Assembly: GCF_004005815.1 (NCBI RefSeq)
Contig: NZ_SACK01000010.1
Coordinates: forward strand, 1 to 64,000
DNA length: 64,000 nucleotides
Origin: Mucilaginibacter limnophilus
GTDB taxonomy: Bacteria > Bacteroidota > Bacteroidia > Sphingobacteriales > Sphingobacteriaceae
Direction of reading: 5' to 3'
Positions 1 to 7,846 of this stretch are shown one piece after another. The position numbers and the translations under genes were made by a program. Each line of letters begins with the position of its first letter. The first letter of the stretch is position 1. The notes below the pieces were generated by a model that did not search any database, was not told the origin of the DNA, and worked only from the letters and a program-made list of their open reading frames with translations.

Positions 1-67
1 CGACAAGAAAGACATCGGCTCTGCTGACGCTAAAGGCGACAAAAAAGATATCGGCTCAGCTGACTAA
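1..67 (+). CDS. C-terminal end of a GDKKDIGSAD-repeat exported peptide (partial)
   Basis: The reading frame enters from the left edge (first full codon at base 2) and stops with TAA at 65-67. The 21 visible residues are two copies of DKKDIGSAD joined by AKG, the same repeat that fills the complete gene at 152-361. At DNA level the two gene ends are nearly identical and differ at third codon positions, which suggests a recent tandem duplication. The sequence after both stops (CTCGAATTGAAAG then an A-rich stretch ending in GAATT) is also duplicated. The function is unknown and the start and any signal peptide lie outside the window. Confidence 0.75.
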   Translation, partial: DKKDIGSADAKGDKKDIGSAD

Positions 68-151
68 GCACTCGAATTATTACTCGAATTGAAAGGATAA
101 AAAGAATTACAGAATACAATAACAACACACTCTACATAACAACACACGATC

Positions 152-361
152 ATGAAAAAATCAATCATAGCAGCAGCATTAGTTTTTGCAACCATCTTCT
201 CTTCTTCAGCAGCAACTTTCGGCGATAAAAAAGACATTGGTTCAGCAGATTTCCGTGGTGATAAAAAAGATATCGGTTCAGCTGATGCAAAAGGCGACAA
301 GAAAGACATCGGCTCTGCAGATGCTAAAGGCGACAAAAAAGATATCGGCTCAGCTGACTAA
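152..361 (+). CDS. Small exported repeat peptide, four GDKKDIGSAD units
   Basis: This 69-residue protein starts with a typical Sec signal peptide (MKKS, then a hydrophobic stretch of about residues 5-16, then SSSAA). Everything after it is repeat: GDKKDIGSAD occurs at residues 24-33, 36-45, 48-57 and 60-69, separated by FR, AK and AK, so the period is 12 residues (36 bases). Codons vary between units while the amino acids do not, which argues that the peptide, not the DNA, is being conserved. The mature part is highly charged, without Cys. It lies in tandem with a truncated copy upstream and a relative downstream. I do not recognise the family; an exported, possibly processed peptide is an inference only. 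Confidence 0.8.
   Translation: MKKSIIAAALVFATIFSSSAATFGDKKDIGSADFRGDKKDIGSADAKGDKKDIGSADAKGDKKDIGSAD
221..358 (+). repeat. Tandem 36-bp coding repeat
   Basis: Four in-frame units encode GDKKDIGSAD with two-residue linkers. The same unit appears twice in the truncated gene at 1-64. Units differ mainly at synonymous positions. Confidence 0.85.
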
Positions 362-419
362 GGACTCGAATTGAAAGTATAAAAGAATTTATAATACCAA
401 CTCAATATAAAATCCGATC

Positions 420-593
420 ATGAAAAAGATCATTATTTGCGCGGCCATATTACTTACCTCCGGAATCACTGCCTGGTCGTTCAATAGAAAAGAAAACGGC
501 GGCGTAAAAGCGCGTGAAGAAGCCATTGAAAAAACACACTTTTCTACCAGAAGCATAAATACTCCTATCTCTGATATTGCTACTGCCGACTAA
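420..593 (+). CDS. Small exported peptide ending in SDIATAD, likely relative of the repeat peptides
   Basis: A 57-codon frame opens with ATG at 420 in a position equivalent to the upstream repeat gene (59 bases after its stop). It has a signal peptide (MKKIIICAAILLTSGITA), a basic middle part (NRKENGG, KAREEAIEK) and ends in SDIATAD. The last six residues, DIATAD, match the DIGSAD core of the neighbouring repeat peptides with two conservative changes and sit exactly at the C-terminus, as they do in the two neighbours. There is no tandem repeat here. I infer a family of exported peptides with a shared C-terminal motif; the function is unknown. Confidence 0.6.
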   Translation: MKKIIICAAILLTSGITAWSFNRKENGGVKAREEAIEKTHFSTRSINTPISDIATAD

Positions 594-688
594 ACGGGCT
601 TTTATAATATATATAACACTCTAACCTACACCTTACAGACATTCTATTTAAAACAACCATAGCCTCGCTTATTACAACATAGTTGCTT

Positions 689-696
689 TATATTTG
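689..696 (+). promoter_or_regulatory. -7 promoter box TATATTTG for the M20 dipeptidase
   Basis: The box matches the Bacteroidota TAnnTTTG consensus 17 bases before the ATG at 714. I see no clear TTTG at the -33 position. Confidence 0.45.
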
Positions 697-713
697 CCGC
701 AAACACTTTTACC

Positions 714-2084
714 ATGCAGCAAATAAAGAACTATATAGAGCAAAACAAGCAACGCATGCTTGATGAACTGCTCAACCTGCTGCGCTTTCCGTCAATAAGC
801 GCCGACCCGAAATACAAAGACGATGTTATAAAAACAGCTGATTTTGTAGCTCAAAAACTGCGTGACGCCGGTGCCGACAATGTTGAAGTTTGCCCTACCG
901 CCGGATATCCTATTGTTTACGGTGAAAAAATTATTAACCCGGCTAAGCCAACCGTTTTGGTTTACGGTCATTACGATGTACAGCCACCCGATCCGCTGGA
1001 ACTTTGGCACACTCCTCCCTTTGAACCATCAATACGCGACAACAAGATATTTGCCCGTGGCGCCTGCGACGATAAGGGCCAGTTTTACATGCATGTAAAG
1101 GCTTTTGAGCTGATGATGCAAACCCACACTTTGCCCTGCAATATCAAATTTATGATAGAGGGTGAAGAAGAGGTTGGGTCAGACAACCTTGGCCACTTTG
1201 TACAAGCCAATAAGGAACGCCTGAAAGCCGACGTAGTACTGATTTCAGACACGGCCATGATCAGCATGGAGCATCCTTCACTGGAAACAGGGCTTCGCGG
1301 CCTCTCGTACCTGGAAGTTGAAGTGACCGGGCCTAACCGCGATTTGCATTCGGGCGTATATGGCGGAGCTGTAGCCAACCCGGCTACCATACTGGCTAAA
1401 ATGATAGCTTCATTACACGATGAGAACAACCGCATTACCATTCCGGGTTTTTATGATGACGTACTAAACCTGACACAGGACGAACGTGACGCTATTAACA
1501 GCGCGCCTTATGATGAGGCCGAATACAAGGCCGACTTGGGTGTTGACGAGCTTTGGGGTGAAAAAGGTTATTCGACATTTGAGCGTACCGGCACCCGCCC
1601 TACTCTTGAGGTGAACGGCATTTGGGGCGGCTACATCGGCGAAGGCGCCAAAACCGTGTTGCCGTCAAAAGCTAACGCGAAAATTTCAATGCGCCTGGTA
1701 CCCAACCAAAGCTCCGATAAAATAACCAAACTATTTGCCGATCACTTTACAAGCATTGCTCCGCCATACGTTAAAGTAAAGGTAAACGCACTACATGGCG
1801 GCGAACCGGTGGTTACACCTACCGACAGCATTGCTTACCAGGCAGCACAAAAGGCCATTGCCGAATCATTCGGCAAAGAACCTATACCAACCCGTGGTGG
1901 CGGCAGTATACCTATCGTTGCATTGTTTGAAGCTGAATTGGGTATAAAAACCGTACTAATGGGCTTTGGGCTCGACAGTGACAACCTGCACTCGCCAAAT
2001 GAGAAATACGATATATATAATTACTATAAAGGCATTGAAACCATACCGCTGTTCTATAAATATTTTGATGAACTGAGTAAGTAG
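714..2084 (+). CDS. M20 family metallo-dipeptidase
   Basis: This 456-residue protein is a zinc-dependent dipeptidase of the M20 (carnosinase/CNDP-like) family, which removes N-terminal residues from dipeptides and short peptides, probably in the cytoplasm as no signal peptide is visible. Metal and catalytic motifs are present: GHYDVQP (H86, D88), ARGACDDKG (D119 or D120 as bridging ligand) and EGEEEVGS (catalytic Glu and metal Glu near residues 151-153). The family dimerisation lid follows (from about residue 200, with DLHSG), and a late His lies in DSDNLHSPNE. The length is normal. It converges with a dipeptide epimerase, so both may act on peptides released from the cell wall or diet; that link is inference. 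Confidence 0.9.
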   Translation: MQQIKNYIEQNKQRMLDELLNLLRFPSISADPKYKDDVIKTADFVAQKLRDAGADNVEVCPTAGYPIVYGEKIINPAKPTVLVYGHYDVQPPDPLELWHTPPFEPSIRDNKIFARGACDDKGQFYMHVKAFELMMQTHTLPCNIKFMIEGEEEVGSDNLGHFVQANKERLKADVVLISDTAMISMEHPSLETGLRGLSYLEVEVTGPNRDLHSGVYGGAVANPATILAKMIASLHDENNRITIPGFYDDVLNLTQDERDAINSAPYDEAEYKADLGVDELWGEKGYSTFERTGTRPTLEVNGIWGGYIGEGAKTVLPSKANAKISMRLVPNQSSDKITKLFADHFTSIAPPYVKVKVNALHGGEPVVTPTDSIAYQAAQKAIAESFGKEPIPTRGGGSIPIVALFEAELGIKTVLMGFGLDSDNLHSPNEKYDIYNYYKGIETIPLFYKYFDELSK

Positions 2085-2112
2085 ATTCAGAGAGTACACC
2101 TGATCTCTGATT

Positions 2113-2169
2113 TTCATCTTGAGGGACGAAGGATTTGCCGTCTATAGATGCTTCGTTCCTCAGCATGAC
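2113..2169. repeat. Dispersed palindrome, family A (copy 1)
   Basis: Imperfect inverted repeat with outer arms TCATCTTGAGG and CCTCAGCATGAC around a GACGAAGGAT/ATGCTTCGTTC inner pair. It lies between the convergent dipeptidase and epimerase genes. A further right-arm fragment (TTCAGCATGAC) follows near 2226-2236. Confidence 0.7.
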
Positions 2170-2243
2170 AAATGATAAGGTTCACCAAACATTGCTGCCG
2201 CTTACGTGTGAGATACTGAAAGAACTTCAGCATGACAGTTCAT

Positions 2244-3350
2244 TTAACTAACCACCCACTTTTCACACTTTTCTAAATATGTCTCGTCTGCATCGGCGCC
2301 AATGCCGGGTGTGTCGGGGATGTCGAGGTAATATCCATTATAAGTAACACCGCCTATGCATGGGTCGGCGAGGTGGCCAAGCATGCAGGTATCCATGTCA
2401 TAAAAATTAATGTTAGGGCTGGCATACACAAAATGCAGCTTGGCGCTTAAGGCTATGCGACTTTCCAGCATACCACCCATCATGCAGGGTATGCTTCGCT
2501 CGGCAGCAGTATCGTGTATTTGCTTCGCTTCCAATATTCCGCCCGATTTTGAGAATTTTATGTTGATGTAATGGCACGAGCCGCTTTCTATCTGTATCCG
2601 GGCATCGTGGTGATTATATACGCTTTCATCGGCCATAATTTTTACCGGCGATAGTTGCATCAGTTCGGGCAGGCGGTCGTTATACCAGGTGCGCATGGGC
2701 TGTTCGCAGAACTCAATATTATATAGAGCCAGGTTTTGCAGAGCATACACTGCATCATCAAAACTCCAGCCCTGGTTGGCGTCAACGCGTATCTTCATAT
2801 CAGCGCCTACCGCCTGCCTTATCTGCTTTATGCGTTCAACATCAGTAGCAGCATCTTTACCAAGCTTTACCTTTAATATGGTAGCACCTGAGCTTTTGAA
2901 ACCGATAGCTTTTTGGGCCATTTCTTCGGGTGTGCTGATGCCGATGGTAATATCTGTTTCCACAACACGCCTTTTTCCACCTAAAAATTGATAAAGCGGC
3001 AGCCCTGCATTTTTTGCGGCAATATCATACAAAGCCATATCAAATGCACTTTTTATAGTGGTGTTTCCGGCGGTAAAGCTATGCAGCTGCTGCATACGGG
3101 CAGGAATATTAAGCGGATCTTCACCTATCCATAACCGGGCGAATTCGCGCGCCATTACCAGGCAGGTATCCTGCGTTTCACCAACAATCATAGGGAAGGC
3201 CGAGCATTCTCCCACACCATAAAAGCCGGCGTTGGTATGCACACGGATTAAAACATTTTGCGCATGATCCATAGTACCGGTAGCAATACTGAACGGTTCC
3301 ATAGGTATGCTAAAGCGGTAGATGTCTAATTTGGTAATTTTTAATAGCAT
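2244..3350 (-). CDS. Dipeptide epimerase (enolase superfamily)
   Basis: This 368-residue protein belongs to the muconate-lactonising subgroup of the enolase superfamily. Visible catalytic features are KVK (K160, K162), the metal ligands D190 (RVDANQGW), E216 (CEQP) and D241 (MADES), the opposing Lys in NIKFSKSGG (K265 or K268), and a late DMD at 318-320. The DxD motif is a mark of dipeptide epimerases, which invert the alpha carbon of the second residue, for example L-Ala-D-Glu to L-Ala-L-Glu in murein recycling. Cytophaga relatives act on other dipeptides, so the substrate stays open. It converges with the M20 dipeptidase, a plausible next step in breaking the epimerised dipeptide. Confidence 0.85.
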   Translation of the reverse strand: MLLKITKLDIYRFSIPMEPFSIATGTMDHAQNVLIRVHTNAGFYGVGECSAFPMIVGETQDTCLVMAREFARLWIGEDPLNIPARMQQLHSFTAGNTTIKSAFDMALYDIAAKNAGLPLYQFLGGKRRVVETDITIGISTPEEMAQKAIGFKSSGATILKVKLGKDAATDVERIKQIRQAVGADMKIRVDANQGWSFDDAVYALQNLALYNIEFCEQPMRTWYNDRLPELMQLSPVKIMADESVYNHHDARIQIESGSCHYINIKFSKSGGILEAKQIHDTAAERSIPCMMGGMLESRIALSAKLHFVYASPNINFYDMDTCMLGHLADPCIGGVTYNGYYLDIPDTPGIGADADETYLEKCEKWVVS

Positions 3351-3418
3351 ACTTATTTACAGGTTGATGGTGCTACTGCCAAGTTAATGTAATAACATTT
3401 GAACTCAAAGCAAAGTTA

Positions 3419-3449
3419 TTTGCACATTAACACAATTGGCGTATATTTG
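3419..3449 (+). promoter_or_regulatory. Full Bacteroidota-type promoter of the DUF4290 gene
   Basis: TTTG at 3419-3422, a 19-base spacer, and TATATTTG at 3442-3449 match the consensus TTTG-N19-TAnnTTTG. The predicted transcript starts near 3455 and leaves a leader of about 95 bases before the ATG at 3550. Confidence 0.75.
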
Positions 3450-3549
3450 CGTTACTACAACAAGAATTAACAAAAACTTGTCACTACAATCGCCTACACT
3501 GTTTAATGCAGACACAAGGTTAAATTAGAATTTTCATTACAAACATTAC

Positions 3550-4272
3550 ATGGCATTACAAAATCCGCCTGCTTCGTTTGATTATAACTCAACGAGAAAT
3601 AAACTGATATTATCTGAATACGGCCGCAACGTACAAAACATGGTGAAGTACATTTGCAACCTGCCAAGCAAGGAAGAACGCAACCGCTACGCGCAGGTTG
3701 TGATTGACCTGATGGGCTTTTTGAACCCTCACCTGCGTGATGTGGCCGATTTTAAACATAAGCTTTGGGATCACTTGCACATCATTTCCGATTACAAAAT
3801 TGATGTTGATTCACCGTACCCAAAACCATCGCCCGAGTCGATACACCTTAAACCCGAGCCGTTGAATTATCCTAATCAGCGTATCAGGTACAAGCACTAT
3901 GGCAAAACCATTGAGCTGATGATTGAGAAGGCAAAAGCAATTGAAGAGCCAGAGCGTAAGCGCCACATGGTGCAAGCCATAGCCAACTTTATGAAGATGG
4001 CGTATGTACAGTGGAATAAGGATTCGGTGTCTGACGAAAGCATTATCTCTGATTTGTACGCTATGTCAAGAGGTGAGCTGAAGCTTGATGAGAACATCAA
4101 CCTTAACAAGGTAGAGTACCGTGCCGCACCAACCAATAATCAAAATAACCGCGGTCGTAACAACAACAATAATCAAAATAACCGTGGCGGTGGCGGACGT
4201 CCATCCAATAATAACCAGCGTAACAACCAAAACAACCGTGGCCGCAACAATGGCGGGCAAAGGAAATTTTAG
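3550..4272 (+). CDS. DUF4290 domain protein with Asn/Arg/Gly-rich tail
   Basis: This 240-residue cytoplasmic protein has a conserved helical DUF4290 domain over about residues 1-185 (note YGRNVQNMVKYICNLPSKEERNRYA and MVQAIANFMKMAYVQWNKD). A low-complexity tail from about residue 192 to the end is made almost only of Asn, Gln, Arg and Gly, such as NNQNNRGRNNNN. DUF4290 proteins are found in Bacteroidota and commonly precede murA, as here, but their biochemical role is not known. The tail resembles RGG/RNA-binding disordered tails; an RNA or condensate role is only inference. A hairpin terminator separates it from murA, so co-transcription may be partial. Confidence 0.85.
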   Translation: MALQNPPASFDYNSTRNKLILSEYGRNVQNMVKYICNLPSKEERNRYAQVVIDLMGFLNPHLRDVADFKHKLWDHLHIISDYKIDVDSPYPKPSPESIHLKPEPLNYPNQRIRYKHYGKTIELMIEKAKAIEEPERKRHMVQAIANFMKMAYVQWNKDSVSDESIISDLYAMSRGELKLDENINLNKVEYRAAPTNNQNNRGRNNNNNQNNRGGGGRPSNNNQRNNQNNRGRNNGGQRKF

Positions 4273-4311
4273 TATTTACTTTACCTTACTGAATTTTATT
4301 TAACATATTTT

Positions 4312-4346
4312 CGGGATGATAATTCATATGTTATTATCCCGTTTTT
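4312..4346 (+). terminator. Rho-independent terminator between DUF4290 gene and murA
   Basis: The stem CGGGATGATAA pairs with TTATTATCCCG (one G-U pair) and is followed by five T. It lies 21 bases before the murA ATG, so it could attenuate rather than fully stop transcription. Confidence 0.7.
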
Positions 4347-4366
4347 GTTATACAACCACTTAACTA

Positions 4367-5674
4367 ATGAAAAACGCATTTGAGATACGCGGCGGCAAAC
4401 CGCTAAAGGGAGAAATTATACCACAGGGTGCAAAAAATGAGTCGCTGCAAGTAATTTCGGCTGTATTGCTTACCGGCGAAAAGGTAACCATAAGCAACAT
4501 TCCTGACATTGTTGATGTAAACAAACTGATTGAACTATTAGGCGATATGGGCGTTGAAATTGAACGCACAGCGCCTGATACTTATACTTTCCAGGCAAAA
4601 AATATCGACCTTAACTTCTTCCAGTCGGAAGCTTTTAAATCAAAAGGCGGTAGTTTACGAGGTTCTATCATGATAGTTGGTCCGCTGCTGGCGCGTTTCG
4701 GAAAGGCAGCCATCCCAAAACCGGGTGGCGATAAAATTGGCCGCCGCAGGCTGGATACGCACTTTATTGGTTTTGAAAAACTTGGCGCCAAATTCAACTA
4801 TGACTCAACCGACGAATTTTTCAATGTAGACGCGTCGAACCTGCAGGGCACTTATATTTTGCTTGACGAGGCATCTGTAACCGGTACTGCTAACGTGGTA
4901 ATGGCGGCTGTTTTGGCCAAAGGCACTACTACCATCTACAATGCGGCCTGTGAGCCATACCTGCAGCAGCTTTGCAAAATGTTGAACCGCATGGGTGCTA
5001 AGATAAGTGGTATTGGTTCGAACCTGCTTACCATTGAAGGCGTTACCGAACTGCACGGCACTGAACACCGCATGCTGCCTGATATGATTGAGATTGGCTC
5101 GTTCATTGGCTTAGCTGCCATGACGGGTTCTGAGATCACCATAAAAGATGTGCAATACAAAGAACTGGGTATGATTCCTGAGGTATTTAAACGCCTGGGC
5201 ATTAAGCTGGAGCTTCGGGGCGACGATATCTTTATCCCGGCACAAGATCACTACGAAATTGACACCTTTATTGACGGGTCGATATTAACCATTGCCGATG
5301 CACCATGGCCGGGTTTTACCCCCGACCTGCTAAGCATTGTGCTGGTAGTAGCCATACAGGCAAAAGGATCGGTACTGATACATCAAAAGATGTTTGAAAG
5401 CCGCCTGTTCTTTGTAGATAAATTGCTTGAAATGGGCGCCAACATTATCCTGTGCGATCCGCATCGTGCTACCGTTATCGGTTTAGATAAACGCATACAG
5501 CTGCGCGGTATCAGCATGACTTCTCCTGATATTCGTGCCGGTGTATCATTGCTTATAGCTGCGCTATCAGCCAAAGGTAAATCTACTATCTATAATATCG
5601 AGCAGATTGAACGCGGTTATCAGCACATCGACGACAGGCTGCGCGCACTTGGTGCTGATATTGTAAGGATATGA
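4367..5674 (+). CDS. murA: UDP-N-acetylglucosamine 1-carboxyvinyltransferase MurA (Asp variant)
   Basis: MurA transfers enolpyruvate from PEP to UDP-GlcNAc, the first committed step of peptidoglycan synthesis. The 435-residue protein is full length, with the N-terminal QGAKNESLQ (K23/N24 region), the RGSIMIVGPLLARFG segment and the C-terminal EQIERGYQHIDDRLRALGA. The flexible active-site loop reads PKPGGDKIG, so the residue that is Cys115 in E. coli is Asp at position 122. Asp at this site is known to keep the enzyme active and prevent covalent attack by fosfomycin, as in mycobacterial and chlamydial MurA. Resistance of this strain is therefore a prediction. A terminator hairpin precedes the start. 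Confidence 0.95.
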   Translation: MKNAFEIRGGKPLKGEIIPQGAKNESLQVISAVLLTGEKVTISNIPDIVDVNKLIELLGDMGVEIERTAPDTYTFQAKNIDLNFFQSEAFKSKGGSLRGSIMIVGPLLARFGKAAIPKPGGDKIGRRRLDTHFIGFEKLGAKFNYDSTDEFFNVDASNLQGTYILLDEASVTGTANVVMAAVLAKGTTTIYNAACEPYLQQLCKMLNRMGAKISGIGSNLLTIEGVTELHGTEHRMLPDMIEIGSFIGLAAMTGSEITIKDVQYKELGMIPEVFKRLGIKLELRGDDIFIPAQDHYEIDTFIDGSILTIADAPWPGFTPDLLSIVLVVAIQAKGSVLIHQKMFESRLFFVDKLLEMGANIILCDPHRATVIGLDKRIQLRGISMTSPDIRAGVSLLIAALSAKGKSTIYNIEQIERGYQHIDDRLRALGADIVRI

Positions 5675-5681
5675 TAAGTTA

Positions 5682-5862
5682 GTTGATTGGATGAGTGGTT
5701 GATTAGATGACTAAGGTTAAAACAAAAGCTAATGTCATTTCGATCGTAGGGAGAAATCTTCTGAAGGCAGTTAATTGGCTTGCATGTAGCAGAAGATTTC
5801 TCCTCGTACCTTGTCGAAATGAGATACCGGGATAACAAAGACAAACCATTCATCCAATCAAC
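5682..5862. repeat. Nested repeat: outer inverted repeat enclosing a family B palindrome
   Basis: The outer arms GTTGATTGGATGAGTGGT (5682-5699) and ACCATTCATCCAATCAAC (5845-5862) match at 17 of 18 positions. Inside lies a family B palindrome at 5734-5823, with arms GTCATTTCGA...GAGAAATCTTCTG and CAGAAGATTTCTCC...TCGAAATGAG. No transposase is present. The shape is like a small non-autonomous element carrying a second one. Confidence 0.7.
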
Positions 5863-5914
5863 CACACAAACATATAAACTAATTTACTACCTTTAGCCAA
5901 ACCTGATTATCTGC

Positions 5915-7471
5915 ATGCTTTACAGAAATAAACGCTCTGCATACAGCAACTTTATTTTGATTTTTGTGGCGGTAAAGGTGCTTATAAACCTTTTGGCCAT
6001 ATCTAACTTTGGCTTTCACCGCGACGAACTGCTGCACCTTACCCTGGGCGATCACCTCGACTGGGGCTATAAAGAAGTGCCGCCGCTTATCGGTTTTCTG
6101 GCAAAAATATCGCTATCCGCTTTCGGTGATTCTGTTTTCGCTTCGCGGATATTAACTACTATAGCAAGCGGCATTATCATCTGGCTTACCGGACAAATTA
6201 CACTTGAGCTGGGCGGTAAAAAATTTGCTATTGCGCTGGCTTGTTTGGCAATGATATTCTCACCAGCGTTTGCCGCAAGCGGGTATCTGTTCCAGCCCGT
6301 AGTGTTCGATCAGCTTTGGTGGGTGCTCACTGTGTGGCTGATTATACGCTATGTTAATACAACATCGGTTGTTTACCTGTACGCTACAGGAGTGGTTGTA
6401 GGCCTGGGAATGCTTACTAAATATACCATGGCGTTTTTCACAATATCGCTGTTGGTAGGAATATTAATCAGCAAACAACGCAAGATACTTTTTAATAAGC
6501 ATGTTATTGGTGCTGTTTTAGTGGCGTTTGTGCTTTTTCTGCCTAACCTGTTATGGCAGTGGCGCAATAACTTCCCGGTTATTCATCACATGAACGAACT
6601 TAAAGCTACCCAGCTTGATTACATTCATCCTGTTGAGTTTATTATGCAGCAGGTGTTGGTGCACGGCATAGCTGTGTTTGTATGGCTGGCCGGCTTTATT
6701 TTCCTGCTGTTTTCATTCAGCCTGAGAAAGTTCCAGTTTTTGGCAGTAGCTTATGTTCTTATCTTCATTTTCTTATTGCAGATGAATGGTAAAAATTACT
6801 ATCTGTTTGGCGCCTACCCTATGCTGTTCGCTGCAGGCGGATACGCTTTCCAGCGGATGCTAAAAACTGCGGGTAATGGTTTACGTGTTGCTACGGTTAC
6901 CCTTTTTACCCTGCCTAACCTGCTGATGTTACCGCTGGTTTTGCCGGTATTGCCCATTAACCAGACACTCGAAGCCTTTAAGTTTGCTAAAAAGAATTTA
7001 ACATTTTTAAGCTTTGCCACCCGCTGGGAAGATCAGCAGCAGCATCCTACAACGCAAGATTATGGCGACATGTTCGGCTGGGATGAAATGGCATCGCTGG
7101 CTGCAAAAGCTTACCACGAACTTCCGGCGGAAGCCAAAAAACACACCCGTTTGTTTGCCGAAAATTACGGTCAGGCAGGGGCATTGCATCTGTTAGGCAA
7201 GCGGTATAACCTACCTGAGGTAGTTTCTTTGAGCAGTAGCTTTTCCTTATGGGCACCACAACAAATCTTTTCGCGCTACCTGATTTATGTAGCAGAAAGT
7301 GAAGATGACGTTAAGGAACTGCTGCCCTACATAAAGAGCTATAAACTTGTAGGCACTGTACAAAATCCGCTGGCACGTGAACGAGGTACAGGCGTTTACC
7401 TGCTGATGGACCCGCAACCGTCGCTTAATCAACGTTATCAAAAAGACCTGGCCCAAACACGCGCGCAATGA
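5915..7471 (+). CDS. GT39/ArnT-like membrane glycosyltransferase
   Basis: A 518-residue polytopic membrane protein of the GT-C fold family that uses polyprenyl-phosphate sugars (PMT/ArnT, GT39 type). The first periplasmic loop after the first helix contains FHRDELLH (D37, E38), the acidic site typical of this fold, followed by GYKEVPPLIGF. About ten hydrophobic helices extend to about residue 360, and the remaining 150 residues form a soluble C-terminal domain. The sugar acceptor (lipid A, protein or glycan) cannot be told from sequence. It opens a three-gene unit, overlapping the next gene by four bases (ATGA). A weak -7 box TACCTTTA lies at 5888-5895. Confidence 0.8.
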   Translation: MLYRNKRSAYSNFILIFVAVKVLINLLAISNFGFHRDELLHLTLGDHLDWGYKEVPPLIGFLAKISLSAFGDSVFASRILTTIASGIIIWLTGQITLELGGKKFAIALACLAMIFSPAFAASGYLFQPVVFDQLWWVLTVWLIIRYVNTTSVVYLYATGVVVGLGMLTKYTMAFFTISLLVGILISKQRKILFNKHVIGAVLVAFVLFLPNLLWQWRNNFPVIHHMNELKATQLDYIHPVEFIMQQVLVHGIAVFVWLAGFIFLLFSFSLRKFQFLAVAYVLIFIFLLQMNGKNYYLFGAYPMLFAAGGYAFQRMLKTAGNGLRVATVTLFTLPNLLMLPLVLPVLPINQTLEAFKFAKKNLTFLSFATRWEDQQQHPTTQDYGDMFGWDEMASLAAKAYHELPAEAKKHTRLFAENYGQAGALHLLGKRYNLPEVVSLSSSFSLWAPQQIFSRYLIYVAESEDDVKELLPYIKSYKLVGTVQNPLARERGTGVYLLMDPQPSLNQRYQKDLAQTRAQ

Positions 7472-7845
7472 ATACACGTGGACTGCAAACTATCATCTTT
7501 CTTGTCATCTCCAACACGTTCATGACTTTTGCATGGTACGGACATTTGAAGTTCAAAGAATTTTCCTGGGGGAAGAACCTCGGCCTATTCGCCATCATTC
7601 TTATCAGCTGGGGATTAGCGTTTTTTGAATACCTTTTCCAGGTACCGGCAAACCGTTTAGGCTTTAAAAATGAAGGCGGCCCTTTCAATCTTGTTCAGCT
7701 GAAAACAATCCAGGAAGCTATCACGCTTATCATCTTCATGCTGTTTACAACCATTTTCTTTAAAACTGAAAAACTTGCCTGGAACCATTTGGTTGGTTTT
7801 TGCCTGATAGTACTGGCAGTTTTTGTGATATTTAAAAAGTGGTAA
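7468..7845 (+). CDS. DUF486 (DMT-like) small membrane protein
   Basis: This 125-residue protein has four hydrophobic helices (about residues 7-24, 36-54, 74-92, 104-121) and matches the DUF486 family, small relatives of the drug/metabolite transporter fold. Motifs seen include TFMTFAWYGHLKF, FEYLFQVPANRLG and EKLAWNHLVGF. Transport substrate is unknown. Its start overlaps the stop of the glycosyltransferase gene by four bases, implying translational coupling, and the next gene begins two bases after its stop codon ends. Confidence 0.8.
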   Translation: MNTRGLQTIIFLVISNTFMTFAWYGHLKFKEFSWGKNLGLFAIILISWGLAFFEYLFQVPANRLGFKNEGGPFNLVQLKTIQEAITLIIFMLFTTIFFKTEKLAWNHLVGFCLIVLAVFVIFKKW

Positions 7846-7846
7846 C

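Noticed and set aside
64..336. 90-residue frame on the minus strand across the repeat peptide genes
   Set aside because: It is the mirror of the tandem repeat on the plus strand (serine/proline-rich repeats), with no independent coding signal.
1..361. Possible CRISPR-like array
   Set aside because: The 36-base units are contiguous, coding and in frame, without spacers.
5620..5865. 81-residue minus-strand frame behind murA
   Set aside because: It runs through the nested palindromic repeat.
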